Source of the DNA: an uncultured Nitratireductor sp.
Lineage (GTDB): Bacteria > Pseudomonadota > Alphaproteobacteria > Rhizobiales > Rhizobiaceae
Assembly (NCBI RefSeq): GCF_913053745.1
Contig: NZ_CAJXGF010000012.1
Location: 1 to 50,358 of the forward strand
Direction: 5' to 3'
DNA: 50,358 nucleotides
The notes below the pieces were generated by a model. It had not been told where the DNA came from, made no database searches, and saw only the letters and a list, made by a program, of their open reading frames with translations. Both the position numbers and the translations under genes were made by a program. Of this stretch, positions 35,242-44,281 are shown piece by piece; the first letter of the stretch is position 1; the number at the start of each line of letters is the position of its first letter.

Positions 35242-35267
35242 AAGACCCGGCTTCGGCCGGGTCTTCT
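35242..35267 (+). terminator. rho-independent terminator of FadL-like gene
   Basis: A perfect 10-bp stem AAGACCCGGC / GCCGGGTCTT around a TTCG tetraloop, 31 bases after the stop codon, with CTCGTTTC downstream as a weak T-rich tail. A smaller imperfect hairpin (35220-35244) stands just before it. Confidence 0.85.
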
Positions 35268-35464
35268 CGTTTCGATCGACGGCTTTCACCATGCAGAATT
35301 GCATAACGACATGGTTCGTGCGCTGCCTGGGCTTGCACTGCGCCCGGTTTTGCCGCACATAAGAGTGGTCACCCGGTCCGGGCCCCTCTGGCAGGCAAGG
35401 CGTTGCCTGTGATGTCGGATCGTACGACAACGCGCTGACGCGGCGCAAACCTCGTATCCTTCCA

Positions 35465-36397
35465 ATGACAATGCATGACTGGCTGTGGCCCGGCTTTCTG
35501 GCTTTCGTGGCCATTGTTCTCTTTTTCGACCTTTTCGTTCTGCATCGCCGCGATCATGTAATCTCGACACGTGAAGCAATGAAAACCGTTGCTGGCTATG
35601 TGGCGCTGGCCATGATTTTCGCCATGGGCGTGTTCTATTTCGGCGGCAAGGACCGCGGCGCGGAATTCTTGACCGGCTATCTGATCGAACAGGCGCTTTC
35701 CCTCGATAATATCTTCGTCATTGCGCTCATCTTCACCTATTTCAAAGTGCCCTCGGAAGCGCAGTACCGCGTGCTTTTCTATGGCATTCTGGGCGCGATC
35801 GTGATGCGTCTCTCGCTGATCGTGCCGGGGGTGAAGCTGGTCGATCAGTTCATGGTGATCGGCATGGCACTGGGCGCGCTGCTCGTGTTTTCCGGCTTCA
35901 AGATGATGACGTCGGACGAGGAAATGGTCGACCCTGGCGAAAGCCGCGTGGTGAAACTTCTGATGCGCACCGGCCGCGTGACGCAGGAATATGAAGGCTC
36001 GCGCTTTCTGACCCGGCGCAACGGCATGCTCTTCATGACACCCCTTTTCGTCGTCCTGGTCACGGTCGAGTTCACGGACCTGATCTTCGCCGTCGATTCC
36101 ATTCCAGCCGTTCTGGCAATTTCCAACGATCCCTTCATCGTCTTCTCATCCAATGTTTTTGCCGTCATGGGTTTGAGAGCCATGTTCTTCGTGCTCTCGG
36201 GCATGATGCGCACCTTCAAACATCTGAAGACCGGTCTTTCGCTGGTGCTGATGTTTATCGGTCTGAAGATGCTGATCGCTCACTGGATCAAGATTCCTTC
36301 GCCACTGGCTCTCTCGGTGACCGTGCTTCTTATCGGTGGTTCGGTTGTCGCCTCGATCATTGCGCGAAAGCGCGAAAAGCAAGAGGCTCAGCCCTGA
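35465..36397 (+). CDS. TerC family integral membrane protein
   Basis: A 310-residue protein with about eight hydrophobic segments and the TerC signature residues in membrane: E-Q-A-L-S-L-D-N-I-F-V and E-F-T-D-L-I-F-A-V-D-S-I-P-A-V, with acidic residues thought to bind metal ions. TerC/Alx proteins are linked to tellurite resistance and manganese export or protein metalation. The start may be the ATG at 35465 or at 35471, and the ribosome-binding site is weak. The yybP-ykoY manganese riboswitch often found upstream of such genes was looked for and not seen. A terminator follows at 36411. Confidence 0.92.
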   Translation: MTMHDWLWPGFLAFVAIVLFFDLFVLHRRDHVISTREAMKTVAGYVALAMIFAMGVFYFGGKDRGAEFLTGYLIEQALSLDNIFVIALIFTYFKVPSEAQYRVLFYGILGAIVMRLSLIVPGVKLVDQFMVIGMALGALLVFSGFKMMTSDEEMVDPGESRVVKLLMRTGRVTQEYEGSRFLTRRNGMLFMTPLFVVLVTVEFTDLIFAVDSIPAVLAISNDPFIVFSSNVFAVMGLRAMFFVLSGMMRTFKHLKTGLSLVLMFIGLKMLIAHWIKIPSPLALSVTVLLIGGSVVASIIARKREKQEAQP

Positions 36398-36410
36398 CGG
36401 CTCGTCTTCG

Positions 36411-36440
36411 ACAGGGCGCTTCGCGTGCCCTGTTTCCTTC
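36411..36440 (+). terminator. rho-independent terminator of terC
   Basis: A 9-bp stem (ACAGGGC core plus one G-U pair) closed by GCCCTGT, with a five-base loop, is followed by TTTCCTTCT. It begins 13 bases after the stop codon. Confidence 0.6.
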
Positions 36441-36638
36441 TGCTGACGCCCCCTGACACTTGTGCACAGACCTCTGTGCCCATTTGGCAACAGTTTCTCA
36501 ATAAGCATTCGGTTAAGACAGGGGCGGGACGGAACGCCAATTTCCCGCCATAAACCCGGCGCATCGAAAATGCTCGATGGCGCACGGGACACAACCGACT
36601 GTTCAGGAGAAGTGCCGCGCGCTGCGGCTGGGGTAATT

Positions 36639-38363
36639 ATGGACGCAAAAGCAATTTCGAAAGACAAACTTCCAAGCCGATACGTTACGGTAGGCCCGGC
36701 AAGGGCGCCGCATCGCTCGTATCTGTACGCCATGGGGCTTTCGGAAGAAGAGATCGCGCAGCCGCTCGTGGGTGTCGCCACCTGCTGGAACGAGGCCGCG
36801 CCCTGCAATATTTCGCTGATGCGTCAGGCGCAGGTGGTCAAGAAAGGCGTTGCGGCGGCCCACGGCACGCCGCGCGAGTTCACCACCATTACCGTGACCG
36901 ACGGCATCGCCATGGGGCACCAGGGCATGAAGTCGTCGCTCGTGTCGCGCGAGGTCATCGCCGATTCCGTTGAGCTGACCATGCGTGGCCACTGTTATGA
37001 CGCGCTCGTCGGTCTGGCCGGCTGTGACAAATCGCTTCCCGGCATGATGATGGCGATGGTGCGCCTCAACGTGCCTTCTGTTTTCATTTATGGCGGTTCG
37101 ATCCTGCCCGGCAATTATCGCGGACGCCAGATCACCGTTCAGGATGTGTTCGAGGCCGTGGGCCAGCATTCGGTCGGCTCCATTTCCGACGACGATCTGA
37201 CGGAGATCGAGCAGGCGGCCTGTCCTTCTGCCGGCTCCTGCGGCGCGCAGTTCACAGCCAACACGATGGCCACGGTTGCCGAAGCGATCGGCTTGGCGTT
37301 GCCCTATTCCTGCGGTGCACCGGCACCTTACGAAATGCGCGACCGGTTCAACTACGCTTCGGGCGAGAAGGTGATGGAACTCATCGCCAAGCAGATCCGT
37401 CCGCGCGATATCGTGACCCGCAAGGCGCTGGAAAATGCGGCCGCCGTGGTTGCCGCTTCGGGTGGCTCCACCAATGCCGCGCTGCATCTGCCGGCGATCG
37501 CGCACGAGGCGGGGATCGATTTCACGCTGTTCGACGTGGCCGAAATCTTCAAGAAGACGCCGTACATCGCCGATCTGAAGCCCGGCGGCAAATATGTCGC
37601 CAAGGACATGTTCGAGGCCGGCGGTATTCCACTGCTCATGAAGTCGCTTCTGGAGCACGGATATCTGCACGGCGATTGCATGACGGTGACTGGCCGCACA
37701 ATTGCCGAAAACATGGAGCATGTTGCCTGGAACGCGGAGCAGGATGTGGTGCGTCCGGCGAACAACCCGATCACGAAGACCGGTGGCGTGGTTGGTCTCA
37801 AGGGCAATCTGGCCCCCGAAGGTGCGATCGTGAAGGTTGCCGGCATGAAAAAACTGACGTTCTCGGGGCCGGCACGCTGCTTCGATTCCGAGGAGGAATG
37901 CTTCGCAGCCGTTCAGGAGCGGAATTACAAGGAAGGCGAAGTGCTGGTCATTCGCTATGAAGGCCCGAAGGGCGGACCGGGAATGCGTGAGATGCTTGCG
38001 ACCACGGCGGCGCTCTACGGGCAGGGCATGGGCGACAAGGTTGCGCTCATTACCGATGGCCGCTTCTCCGGTGCGACCCGTGGCCTCTGCATTGGTCACG
38101 TTGGACCGGAAGCCGCTGCCTGCGGCCCCATCGGCCTCTTGAAGGATGGCGACGTGATCACGATCGACGCCGAAACGGGAACGATCGAAGTGGCGCTCAG
38201 CGAGGAAGAACTCAAGGAGCGCGCGAAGGAATGGAAACCGCGCGAGACGGATTATCAATCCGGCGCGATCTGGAAGTACGCCCAGACGGTCGGGTCGGCC
38301 CGCGACGGTGCCGTTACCCATCCGGGGGCTCAGAAAGAAACGCACTGTTATGCGGATATTTGA
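36639..38363 (+). CDS. ilvD: dihydroxy-acid dehydratase
   Basis: An iron-sulfur enzyme of the isoleucine, valine and leucine pathway that dehydrates 2,3-dihydroxy acids to 2-keto acids. The 574-residue product shows the cluster-ligand cysteines C56 (A-A-P-C-N), C129 (A-G-C-D-K-S) and C202 (A-G-S-C-G), plus P-S-A-G-S-C-G-A-Q and the C-terminal [10 protein letters not shown]. The ATG at 36639 follows GGGG at modest spacing; homologues start here, so the open frame from 36462 is rejected. Its 3' end overlaps the start of exoR by 14 bases in another frame, implying cotranscription and possibly coupled translation. ilvA of the same pathway is 30 kb away. Confidence 0.96.
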   Translation: MDAKAISKDKLPSRYVTVGPARAPHRSYLYAMGLSEEEIAQPLVGVATCWNEAAPCNISLMRQAQVVKKGVAAAHGTPREFTTITVTDGIAMGHQGMKSSLVSREVIADSVELTMRGHCYDALVGLAGCDKSLPGMMMAMVRLNVPSVFIYGGSILPGNYRGRQITVQDVFEAVGQHSVGSISDDDLTEIEQAACPSAGSCGAQFTANTMATVAEAIGLALPYSCGAPAPYEMRDRFNYASGEKVMELIAKQIRPRDIVTRKALENAAAVVAASGGSTNAALHLPAIAHEAGIDFTLFDVAEIFKKTPYIADLKPGGKYVAKDMFEAGGIPLLMKSLLEHGYLHGDCMTVTGRTIAENMEHVAWNAEQDVVRPANNPITKTGGVVGLKGNLAPEGAIVKVAGMKKLTFSGPARCFDSEEECFAAVQERNYKEGEVLVIRYEGPKGGPGMREMLATTAALYGQGMGDKVALITDGRFSGATRGLCIGHVGPEAAACGPIGLLKDGDVITIDAETGTIEVALSEEELKERAKEWKPRETDYQSGAIWKYAQTVGSARDGAVTHPGAQKETHCYADI

Positions 38364-39153
38364 AACAGGGAAAACTGCTGTTCTTGCCGGGCTGGTGGCG
38401 TCCGTGGTGGCGCTGCCGGGGACCGCTTACGCGCTTGACGAGAACGCCGTTATCCAGGAGCCGGAGAAGCGCAGCCCTTGGGCTGTGTTCCGTTTCGGCT
38501 TTTCCGCTTACAAGCGCGGCGAGAAGGAGGAGGCCGTGGAGGCCTACCGCTACGCCGCCGAGAACGGCCAGGTCGGCGCGCGTTGGAAACTGGCGCGCAT
38601 GTATGCGGAAGGCGACGGTGTCGCTCGCAACGACTACGAAGCTTTCAAGTTCTTCTACGCGGTCGCGCAGCAGGATGTACGACCGGGCAGCCCCGACGAA
38701 ACCTATGTCTCCGATGCGCTGGTTGCGCTGGGCAAATATCTCAAGGCGGGCATTCCCGATAGTCCGATCCGCGCCAATCCACTGGCCGCACAGGAACACT
38801 TTATGCGTGCCGCGGCGACCTACCGCAATTCGGAGGCGCAGTATCAGGTCGGGCGGATGTTCCTGGATGGCGAGGGCGTGGCAGAGAGCGTGCAGCAAGC
38901 CGCTCGCTGGTTCCAGTTGGCTGCCGAAAAAGGGCATTCCGGCGCACAGGCGATGCTGGGGCATATCCTGTTCGAAAGCGGTCGCATGGTGAAGGGGCTG
39001 GCGATGATGACGGCGGCGCTCGACCATGCCGCTCCCGGCGATGTGGGCTGGATCCGCACCATGCAGGAACAGGCTTTCGCACTGGCCGGAGAATCCGACC
39101 GTCGGACGGCGATCGCACTTGCGCACGATCTACGCGAAAACGGTTTCGATTGA
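38350..39153 (+). CDS. exoR: ExoR-like periplasmic Sel1-repeat regulator
   Basis: A 267-residue exported protein with a signal peptide ending near T-A-Y-A about residue 28, then several Sel1-like repeats: [38 protein letters not shown] and [14 protein letters not shown]. Size, repeats and the tail G-L-A-M-M-T-A-A-L agree with ExoR of Sinorhizobium, the periplasmic inhibitor of the ExoS-ChvI system that controls exopolysaccharide, motility and host entry. Identity is from recognition, so orthology should be confirmed. The ATG at 38350 overlaps the last codons of ilvD. exoS/chvI are not in this window. Confidence 0.8.
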   Translation: MRIFETGKTAVLAGLVASVVALPGTAYALDENAVIQEPEKRSPWAVFRFGFSAYKRGEKEEAVEAYRYAAENGQVGARWKLARMYAEGDGVARNDYEAFKFFYAVAQQDVRPGSPDETYVSDALVALGKYLKAGIPDSPIRANPLAAQEHFMRAAATYRNSEAQYQVGRMFLDGEGVAESVQQAARWFQLAAEKGHSGAQAMLGHILFESGRMVKGLAMMTAALDHAAPGDVGWIRTMQEQAFALAGESDRRTAIALAHDLRENGFD

Positions 39154-39170
39154 TCGGATAGCCTAGCGGT

Positions 39171-39464
39171 TTAATGCCCGCTGGACCGCGCACCGATATG
39201 CGCCACTTTCACGGATGACCGCCTTTCCAACCGCTTCGACACTGCAAGACACGCACGATCCAGCAGCGTCCAGGACGTATTGTTGAGCACCATCTCGCAT
39301 CGCGCCAGGCGCGGGCCGTCGGGCAATAAAAGACAGGTCGTTTCCCCTTGAGAGAAGGCTTGTCCGTTTGCGCGGCATTGGCAATCGCCGGCAGCCGATA
39401 TTGCGGCCGGGAACGAGACAAGCGCCGTCAGTGCAGCGATCCTTGCGTGCCGGAACACGAACAT
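39171..39464 (-). CDS. small secreted cysteine-containing protein
   Basis: A 97-residue product with a signal peptide (basic start, hydrophobic run, A-I-S-A-A about residue 25) and five cysteines, four of them in the first half of the mature protein (C-Q-C-R-A-N-G, T-C-L-L-L-P, A-R-C-E-M-V), which could form two disulfides in the periplasm. I recall similar small proteins in other Rhizobiales but no function. It is 64 bases downstream of xthA on the same strand, so it may be cotranscribed. It converges with exoR, 17 bases apart. Confidence 0.7.
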   Translation of the reverse strand: MFVFRHARIAALTALVSFPAAISAAGDCQCRANGQAFSQGETTCLLLPDGPRLARCEMVLNNTSWTLLDRACLAVSKRLERRSSVKVAHIGARSSGH

Positions 39465-39528
39465 AACCGGGTCATATTAGCACGCGCTTCCGGCGCGGGC
39501 CATCGATTGTGCAGGGGCTGATGCCGTG

Positions 39529-40320
39529 TCAGGCGGCGGAAAGTTTCAAGTCGAGCACCACGGGCACGTGGTCGGAAGGCTTCTCCCAGCCGCGTGTATG
39601 CTTTTCGACCGTAACAGAGCCCAGATGATCGGCGGCTTCCGGCGACAGCATCAGATGGTCGATTCGGATTCCGTTGTTTTTTTGCCAGGCGCCGGCCTGA
39701 TAATCCCAAAAGGTGTAGATACCGTCATCGTCGTTGACGGCGCGCAGGGCGTCGGTGAAGCCGAGAGCACCAAGCCGGCGGAAAGCCTGGCGGCTCTCCG
39801 GGCGGAACAGAGCGTCGCCCACCCACGCGTCGGGGTGTCTGGCATCCTCCGGTTCGGGAATGACATTGTAGTCTCCGGCCAGAACCAGCGGTTCCTCCAG
39901 CTTGAGACGTTCAACGCTCCAGGCTTCCAGCCGCTCCATCCAGCCGAGTTTGTAGGCAAATTTTTCGCTGTCGACCGGATTACCATTGGGCAGATAGAGC
40001 GAAACCACGCGGAGGACGCCCTTGTCGGTGGAGAAAACGCCCTCGATGAAGCGGGCCTGTTCGTCGCTCTCGTCACCCGACAGGCCGCGGTGGACCTCGT
40101 CGAAGCGTAGCTTGGAAAGCAACGCGACGCCGTTGAACCCTTTCTGGCCGTGGGTCTCCACGTGATAGCCCAACGCTTCGATCGATTCGCGGGGAAACGA
40201 TTCATCGACGGATTTGATCTCCTGCAGACAGGCAATATCCGGACCGGCTTCTTCCAGCCAATGCAGGAGGTTGTCGATACGCGCCTTGACGCCGTTGATG
40301 TTCCAGGTAGCGATCTTCAT
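39529..40320 (-). CDS. xthA: exodeoxyribonuclease III
   Basis: The base-excision repair enzyme (AP endonuclease and 3' exonuclease) of the exonuclease III family, 263 residues. Motifs seen: T-W-N-I-N-G-V (N7), C-L-Q-E-I-K (E34, metal ligand), L-A-G-D-Y-N-V, R-I-D-H-L and the C-terminal S-D-H-V-P-V. The ATG at 40320 has GGAAGGG at close spacing; extending to 40374 adds residues lacking in the family. It is 107 bases downstream of the polysaccharide deacetylase gene. Confidence 0.95.
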   Translation of the reverse strand: MKIATWNINGVKARIDNLLHWLEEAGPDIACLQEIKSVDESFPRESIEALGYHVETHGQKGFNGVALLSKLRFDEVHRGLSGDESDEQARFIEGVFSTDKGVLRVVSLYLPNGNPVDSEKFAYKLGWMERLEAWSVERLKLEEPLVLAGDYNVIPEPEDARHPDAWVGDALFRPESRQAFRRLGALGFTDALRAVNDDDGIYTFWDYQAGAWQKNNGIRIDHLMLSPEAADHLGSVTVEKHTRGWEKPSDHVPVVLDLKLSAA

Positions 40321-40427
40321 GAGAACCCTTCCACAACTCATCTCTTTCTTAGGTGGCTCGCAAGGGCGCTGCAACCGCCTTGTCTAGGATACTGACAATG
40401 CGTGCCGTGCGACGATCGGCGTGGAAA

Positions 40428-41495
40428 TCAGGGTCTTGCATTCGCGCGCCGCAGCCAGAAGGGCAGTCCGGAAAGCAGTGCACGCACATAGCGTCCGCGT
40501 TGATAAAACCCGTTCAACGACACGCGGGGAAGCGCCGTGGGCGCTTCTCTGGAAGAGGAGGAAAGCAAACCTGGGCGTGTCGTAACGGCCGCGGTAAAAC
40601 CGGCTGCCTGCGCGGCGGCGACTTCGCGCGCGCCCACGGCGGAAGGATAGCCGTAAGGATAGGCAAAGGTGGTCGGGTCCACGCCGACATAATCGCGGAC
40701 TTTTGCGGCCGAGTGGGTCATTTCGTATCGGAGGCGCGCGTCGTCCACCTTGCGCAGATTGGCGTGGGTGAGCGTGTGCGCGCCGAAACGGGCAAGGGCA
40801 TCGCCGGCGAGCGCCGCGAGTTCGCTGGCGTTCATGGTCAAGCGCTCGGTTATTGCCAGCGGGTCGACGCCATGTGCATGCGCAAGCACGTTCAGCCGCG
40901 TAATCGCCACGTCTTCGTCCGGCGCTTCGTTCAAGATCTTCGACAAGCGGTCGAACAAGGCGACCTTGGCAACCGGTGTTGCGGTGTCAACGCGCTCGTC
41001 GAGACCGAAGGGCGACAGATCGACCGTGTCGATCTTCATGACCAGTTCCTGAGCTGTTTTCCACCAGATCGAACGGCTGCGCTCGACAAAGCCGGAGGTC
41101 ACGAAAACCGTGTAGGGGATCGCGTGGCGGCGAAAAACGGGCGCCGCGAAACGGGCATTGTCGCGATAGCCGTCATCGAGCGTAAAACAGACGTAGCGGC
41201 GCGTATCCCGACGGTCGGCGAGGCGTTCGGGCAGATCCTGCAGGGCGATCGGTGTGAGCCCCTGTTCAAGCGATGTATGGATCGCTTCTTCCAGGAAGGC
41301 GGGGGTTACGCTTAGCCATGCGTTGGGAACCCAACGCGCCGGGGTTTCGGGGTCGACATGATGCAGCGCGAAGATCACACCGCGCCCCCCGGTCGCCAGG
41401 GGAAGTCCAGTGCGCAAGGCGAGGGCGGTGCCTTCCAAACCGGCACGGATCAGCTCGTATCGGGCGGACCTCTTGAGGGCTTGGAGTGAAAACAT
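40428..41495 (-). CDS. polysaccharide deacetylase (NodB-type) family protein
   Basis: A 355-residue protein with the NodB fold motifs: F-T-L-D-D-G-Y with the metal and catalytic aspartates D107 and D108, H-T-L-T-H with H240 and H244, and F-A-Y-P-Y-G. An N-terminal region of about 100 residues, including A-L-H-H-V-D-P-E, precedes the domain, as in other rhizobial members. The enzymes remove acetyl groups from N-acetyl sugars in surface polysaccharide or peptidoglycan, and the substrate here is unknown. No clear signal peptide is present, so cytoplasmic-side action is possible. It is divergent from the purine permease across 259 bases. Confidence 0.88.
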   Translation of the reverse strand: MFSLQALKRSARYELIRAGLEGTALALRTGLPLATGGRGVIFALHHVDPETPARWVPNAWLSVTPAFLEEAIHTSLEQGLTPIALQDLPERLADRRDTRRYVCFTLDDGYRDNARFAAPVFRRHAIPYTVFVTSGFVERSRSIWWKTAQELVMKIDTVDLSPFGLDERVDTATPVAKVALFDRLSKILNEAPDEDVAITRLNVLAHAHGVDPLAITERLTMNASELAALAGDALARFGAHTLTHANLRKVDDARLRYEMTHSAAKVRDYVGVDPTTFAYPYGYPSAVGAREVAAAQAAGFTAAVTTRPGLLSSSSREAPTALPRVSLNGFYQRGRYVRALLSGLPFWLRRANARP

Positions 41496-41754
41496 CGGAG
41501 CGTCGGCGTCTTTCGATCTTTACAGCGAACGGGGCACGCCGGTTTCAGGCTGTCCGTCTCGAACTCGGGAGCGGTCGCGATCCAATCAGAAAATGTTGAA
41601 GAATTTCCTTCGGTCGACACTTCAATGCTCAGCGTGACTGATGTGCGAAATTCTGGCTGTCTTTCAAAAAAATATAGATAGATGCGCGTCCGTTTGTGAC
41701 CGATGCTTCGCCAAAAAAGATTTCAGGGCTTCTGAAACGCAACTGGGGAACGAA

Positions 41755-43134
41755 ATGACACAAACAACGGCTTCTGCCGATATGGGCGCAACGCCTGCGG
41801 ATTTGAGCAATCCCGACTACACACCGCCGCTGGTGCAGGCGGTGCCGCTGGGCATTCAGCATGTGCTGGCGATGTTCGTTTCGAATGTGACGCCTGCGAT
41901 CATTGTGGCAGGGGCGGCAGGTTTCGGCTTCGGCTCCAATTCTCCCGATTTTCCCAACCTCATCTACATGATCCAAATGGCGATGCTGTTCGCCGGCATC
42001 GCGACTCTGTTCCAGACCATCGGCATGGGCCCCGTCGGCGGGCGCCTGCCAATCGTCCAGGGCACCAGCTTTGCATTCCTGCCGGTGATGATTCCGATCG
42101 TCGCGGGGCAAGGTGTGGCTGCCATGGGTGCGCTGATGGGGGGCGTCGTGATCGGCGGGGTCTTCCATTTCCTGCTCGGCAGTTTCGTCGGACGCCTGCG
42201 ATTCGCTCTTCCGCCGCTGGTGACGGGGCTGATCGTGCTGATGATCGGCCTCTCGCTTATCCAGGTGGGTATCCAGTACTCGGCGGGCGGCGTGCCGCTG
42301 ATCGGCAAACCCGAGTATGGCAGTCTCGAAAACTGGAGCGTGGCGCTGGTGGTGGTCGTCGTTACGCTGCTGCTTAAATTCTTCGCACGCGGCATGTGGT
42401 CGATCGCGGCGGTGCTGCTCGGCCTCATCGCCGGCTATGCGGTGGCGCTCGCCATGGGCATGGTAAGCTTCTCCAATGTCGGCAATGCCTCCTGGGTGGC
42501 CGTTCCCGTGCCGTTCAAATGGGGGTTCGAACTGGCCGCACCGGCCATTATCGGCATGTGCTTCATGGCCGTAATCTCGGCGATCGAGACCGTGGGCGAC
42601 GTTTCCGGCATCACCAAGGGCGGCGCCGGCCGCGAGGCGACGGAAAAGGAAATCTCAGGCGCGACCTATGCCGACGGGCTCGGCACAGCGATCGCCGGTA
42701 TATTCGGCGGTCTGCCCAACACATCGTTCAGCCAGAATGTCGGCCTGATCTCAATGACCGGCGTCATGAGTCGGCATGTGGTGACCTGTGGCGCAATTTT
42801 CCTGATTCTTTGCGGTCTCATCCCGAAAGTGGGGGCACTGATCTCTACCGTGCCGATTACGGTGTTGGGTGGAGGCGTGATCGTCATGTTCGGCATGGTC
42901 GCTGCCGCCGGCATCAACATGCTATCGGAGGTGCATTGGAACCGACGGAACATGGTGATCTTTGCGGTTTCGCTATCGGTGGGGCTGGGACTGCAGCTTG
43001 AACCGGGTGCGTTGCAGCACCTGCCGAAGACCGTGCAGATTCTGATGACGTCCGGGCTTTTGCCGGCCGCATTCCTGGCGATCGTGCTCAATCTGATCCT
43101 GCCGCAGGAAGCGGGCGCCGAGCGCGAAACCTGA
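41755..43134 (+). CDS. NCS2 family nucleobase permease (xanthine/urate type)
   Basis: A 459-residue membrane protein with about 14 hydrophobic segments of the NAT/NCS2 fold. It has the H-V-L-A-M-F segment in the first helix, Q-G-T-S-F-A-F, A-I-E-T-V-G-D-V-S-G and the family signature S-Q-N-V-G-L-I-S-M-T-G, which in this form is characteristic of xanthine/urate transporters rather than uracil carriers. It imports purines with protons or sodium. The ATG at 41755 follows GGGGAACGAA; the frame open from 41641 is not needed. The adenine deaminase of this window could use related purines, but they are far apart. Confidence 0.9.
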   Translation: MTQTTASADMGATPADLSNPDYTPPLVQAVPLGIQHVLAMFVSNVTPAIIVAGAAGFGFGSNSPDFPNLIYMIQMAMLFAGIATLFQTIGMGPVGGRLPIVQGTSFAFLPVMIPIVAGQGVAAMGALMGGVVIGGVFHFLLGSFVGRLRFALPPLVTGLIVLMIGLSLIQVGIQYSAGGVPLIGKPEYGSLENWSVALVVVVVTLLLKFFARGMWSIAAVLLGLIAGYAVALAMGMVSFSNVGNASWVAVPVPFKWGFELAAPAIIGMCFMAVISAIETVGDVSGITKGGAGREATEKEISGATYADGLGTAIAGIFGGLPNTSFSQNVGLISMTGVMSRHVVTCGAIFLILCGLIPKVGALISTVPITVLGGGVIVMFGMVAAAGINMLSEVHWNRRNMVIFAVSLSVGLGLQLEPGALQHLPKTVQILMTSGLLPAAFLAIVLNLILPQEAGAERET

Positions 43135-43142
43135 GGGAAACC

Positions 43143-43170
43143 GCGTCTTCGGGCGGCAACCCGAAGACGC
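43143..43170. terminator. perfect stem between convergent permease and cupin genes
   Basis: An 11-bp perfect inverted repeat GCGTCTTCGGG / CCCGAAGACGC with a 6-base loop begins 9 bases after the permease stop and ends 8 bases before the cupin stop. No T-run on either side, so it is a stem-loop of the convergent type, perhaps an end-protecting or rho-assisted terminator. Confidence 0.5.
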
Positions 43171-43177
43171 ATGCCCG

Positions 43178-43609
43178 TCAGGGGCGAATAACCGGTGGCG
43201 TTTCCCGATTGCCGATAAAGACGGCGAGGATGCGCGCCGGTTTTTCGCCCACAACGCGACCATTGTGCCAGACGTTGAGTGCTTCGATGAAGCTGTCTCC
43301 GGGCTTGAAGGTCTTTTCCTCCGTGCCTTCGTAATGGATGGCGAGTTCACCTTCGAGCACATGACCGAAGAGCGGAACCGCGTGCATATGGCGTCCGGTT
43401 TCCTCGCCGGGCATCAGCGTGACGATGACTGCTTTGAGCTGGGCTTCGCCGGAGGGATAAATCAGTTTCTGATCGAGAATCGTGCTGTTTGTATCGAGTA
43501 GAGGCTCAACGCGCCGATAATCGGACTGCGGACTTTGCTGATCCGCAAAAGCAATGGACTGCGGTAAGACGCAAAGCAGAAACATCCCTGAAAGGGTCTG
43601 TTTTATCAT
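43178..43609 (-). CDS. secreted cupin-domain protein
   Basis: A 143-residue protein. A signal peptide of about 22 residues (hydrophobic run ending A-F-A) precedes a single cupin: P-G-E-E-T-G-R-H-M-H-A-V-P-L-F-G-H-V-L-E-G-E-L (motif 1 with metal histidines) and P-G-D-S-F-I-E-A with N-V-W-H-N-G (motif 2). Such small periplasmic cupins have no fixed function. The promoter side (43610-43660) is strongly AT-rich with AAAGGA as ribosome-binding site, unlike the surrounding GC-rich DNA. With the permease and deacetylase it forms a stretch between xthA and erpA. Confidence 0.83.
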   Translation of the reverse strand: MIKQTLSGMFLLCVLPQSIAFADQQSPQSDYRRVEPLLDTNSTILDQKLIYPSGEAQLKAVIVTLMPGEETGRHMHAVPLFGHVLEGELAIHYEGTEEKTFKPGDSFIEALNVWHNGRVVGEKPARILAVFIGNRETPPVIRP

Positions 43610-43728
43610 AAAATAGTCCTTTAAAAACAGATATATAAAATAATTTCCTCGCTAGTGGAGGCGTTGTGGCTTGTATCGTTCACAGCTGCGCCGTCAACGG
43701 AAATCGCTTTTATGGAAAGAGTCGGACA

Positions 43729-43760
43729 CAAAAAAACGCCGCGTGAAGAACACGCGGCGT
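43729..43760 (-). terminator. rho-independent terminator of erpA
   Basis: On the minus strand a perfect 10-bp stem ACGCCGCGTG / CACGCGGCGT with a 5-base loop is followed by a run of T residues. It lies 23 bases past the erpA stop. Confidence 0.9.
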
Positions 43761-43783
43761 CGCGCCGTTAAATCCGAAAGGGA

Positions 43784-44134
43784 TCAGATCGAGAAGCTGG
43801 TTCCGCAGCCGCAAGAGGCGACGGCATTCGGATTCTTGATCTGGAAGGATTGACCGATCAGATCGTCGACAAAGTCGATAACCGAACCACCCATATAAAC
43901 GAGCGACAGATCGTCTATCAGGACGGTGGCACCGTCCCGCTCGATGGCGTGGTCGTCCTCGTTGCGCTGATCGGTCAGATCGAAAGCATAGGAAAAACCG
44001 GAACAGCCGCCACCCTCCACGGAGACACGTAGGGCGATCTTGCCCGGTTCGTCCTCGAGAATGACGGCAATGCGCCGGGCGGCAGCCTCGGTCAATTCAA
44101 CGCTTTTCATTTCCGTACCCGCGTCCATGCCCAT
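43784..44134 (-). CDS. erpA: iron-sulfur cluster insertion protein (A-type carrier)
   Basis: A 116-residue A-type carrier that delivers Fe-S clusters to target enzymes. The three cluster ligands are present: C44 in G-G-G-C-S-G-F, and C108 and C110 in S-C-G-C-G-T-S-F. Short, acidic, with the usual family length. The ATG at 44134 has AGGA eight bases upstream. The same frame is open through the whole antisense strand of dgt (to 45553), but that extension is a GC artefact. It is divergent from dgt over 147 bases and closed by a strong terminator, so it is its own unit. IlvD in this window is one possible client. Confidence 0.93.
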   Translation of the reverse strand: MGMDAGTEMKSVELTEAAARRIAVILEDEPGKIALRVSVEGGGCSGFSYAFDLTDQRNEDDHAIERDGATVLIDDLSLVYMGGSVIDFVDDLIGQSFQIKNPNAVASCGCGTSFSI

Positions 44135-44281
44135 GATGGTTGTCCTGACGGTCACCTTGCGTTCGTGTTCATTGAATAGGTATGAAGCCGCAGGCGGCAA
44201 GTCAACCTGAGCAATGCGATCGGGTTTGAGATGGAGACAGTGGCGACCCGGAAACGGTTTTCCAACAAGGTGTTGTAGACC

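Noticed and set aside
35268-35464. yybP-ykoY manganese riboswitch before terC
   Set aside because: The conserved purine-rich core of that class is absent from the leader.
36603-38345. 580-codon frame antisense to ilvD, and similar ones antisense to valS, cpdB and ilvA
   Set aside because: They show no family motifs or signal sequences and fit the codon-mirror pattern of GC-rich genes.
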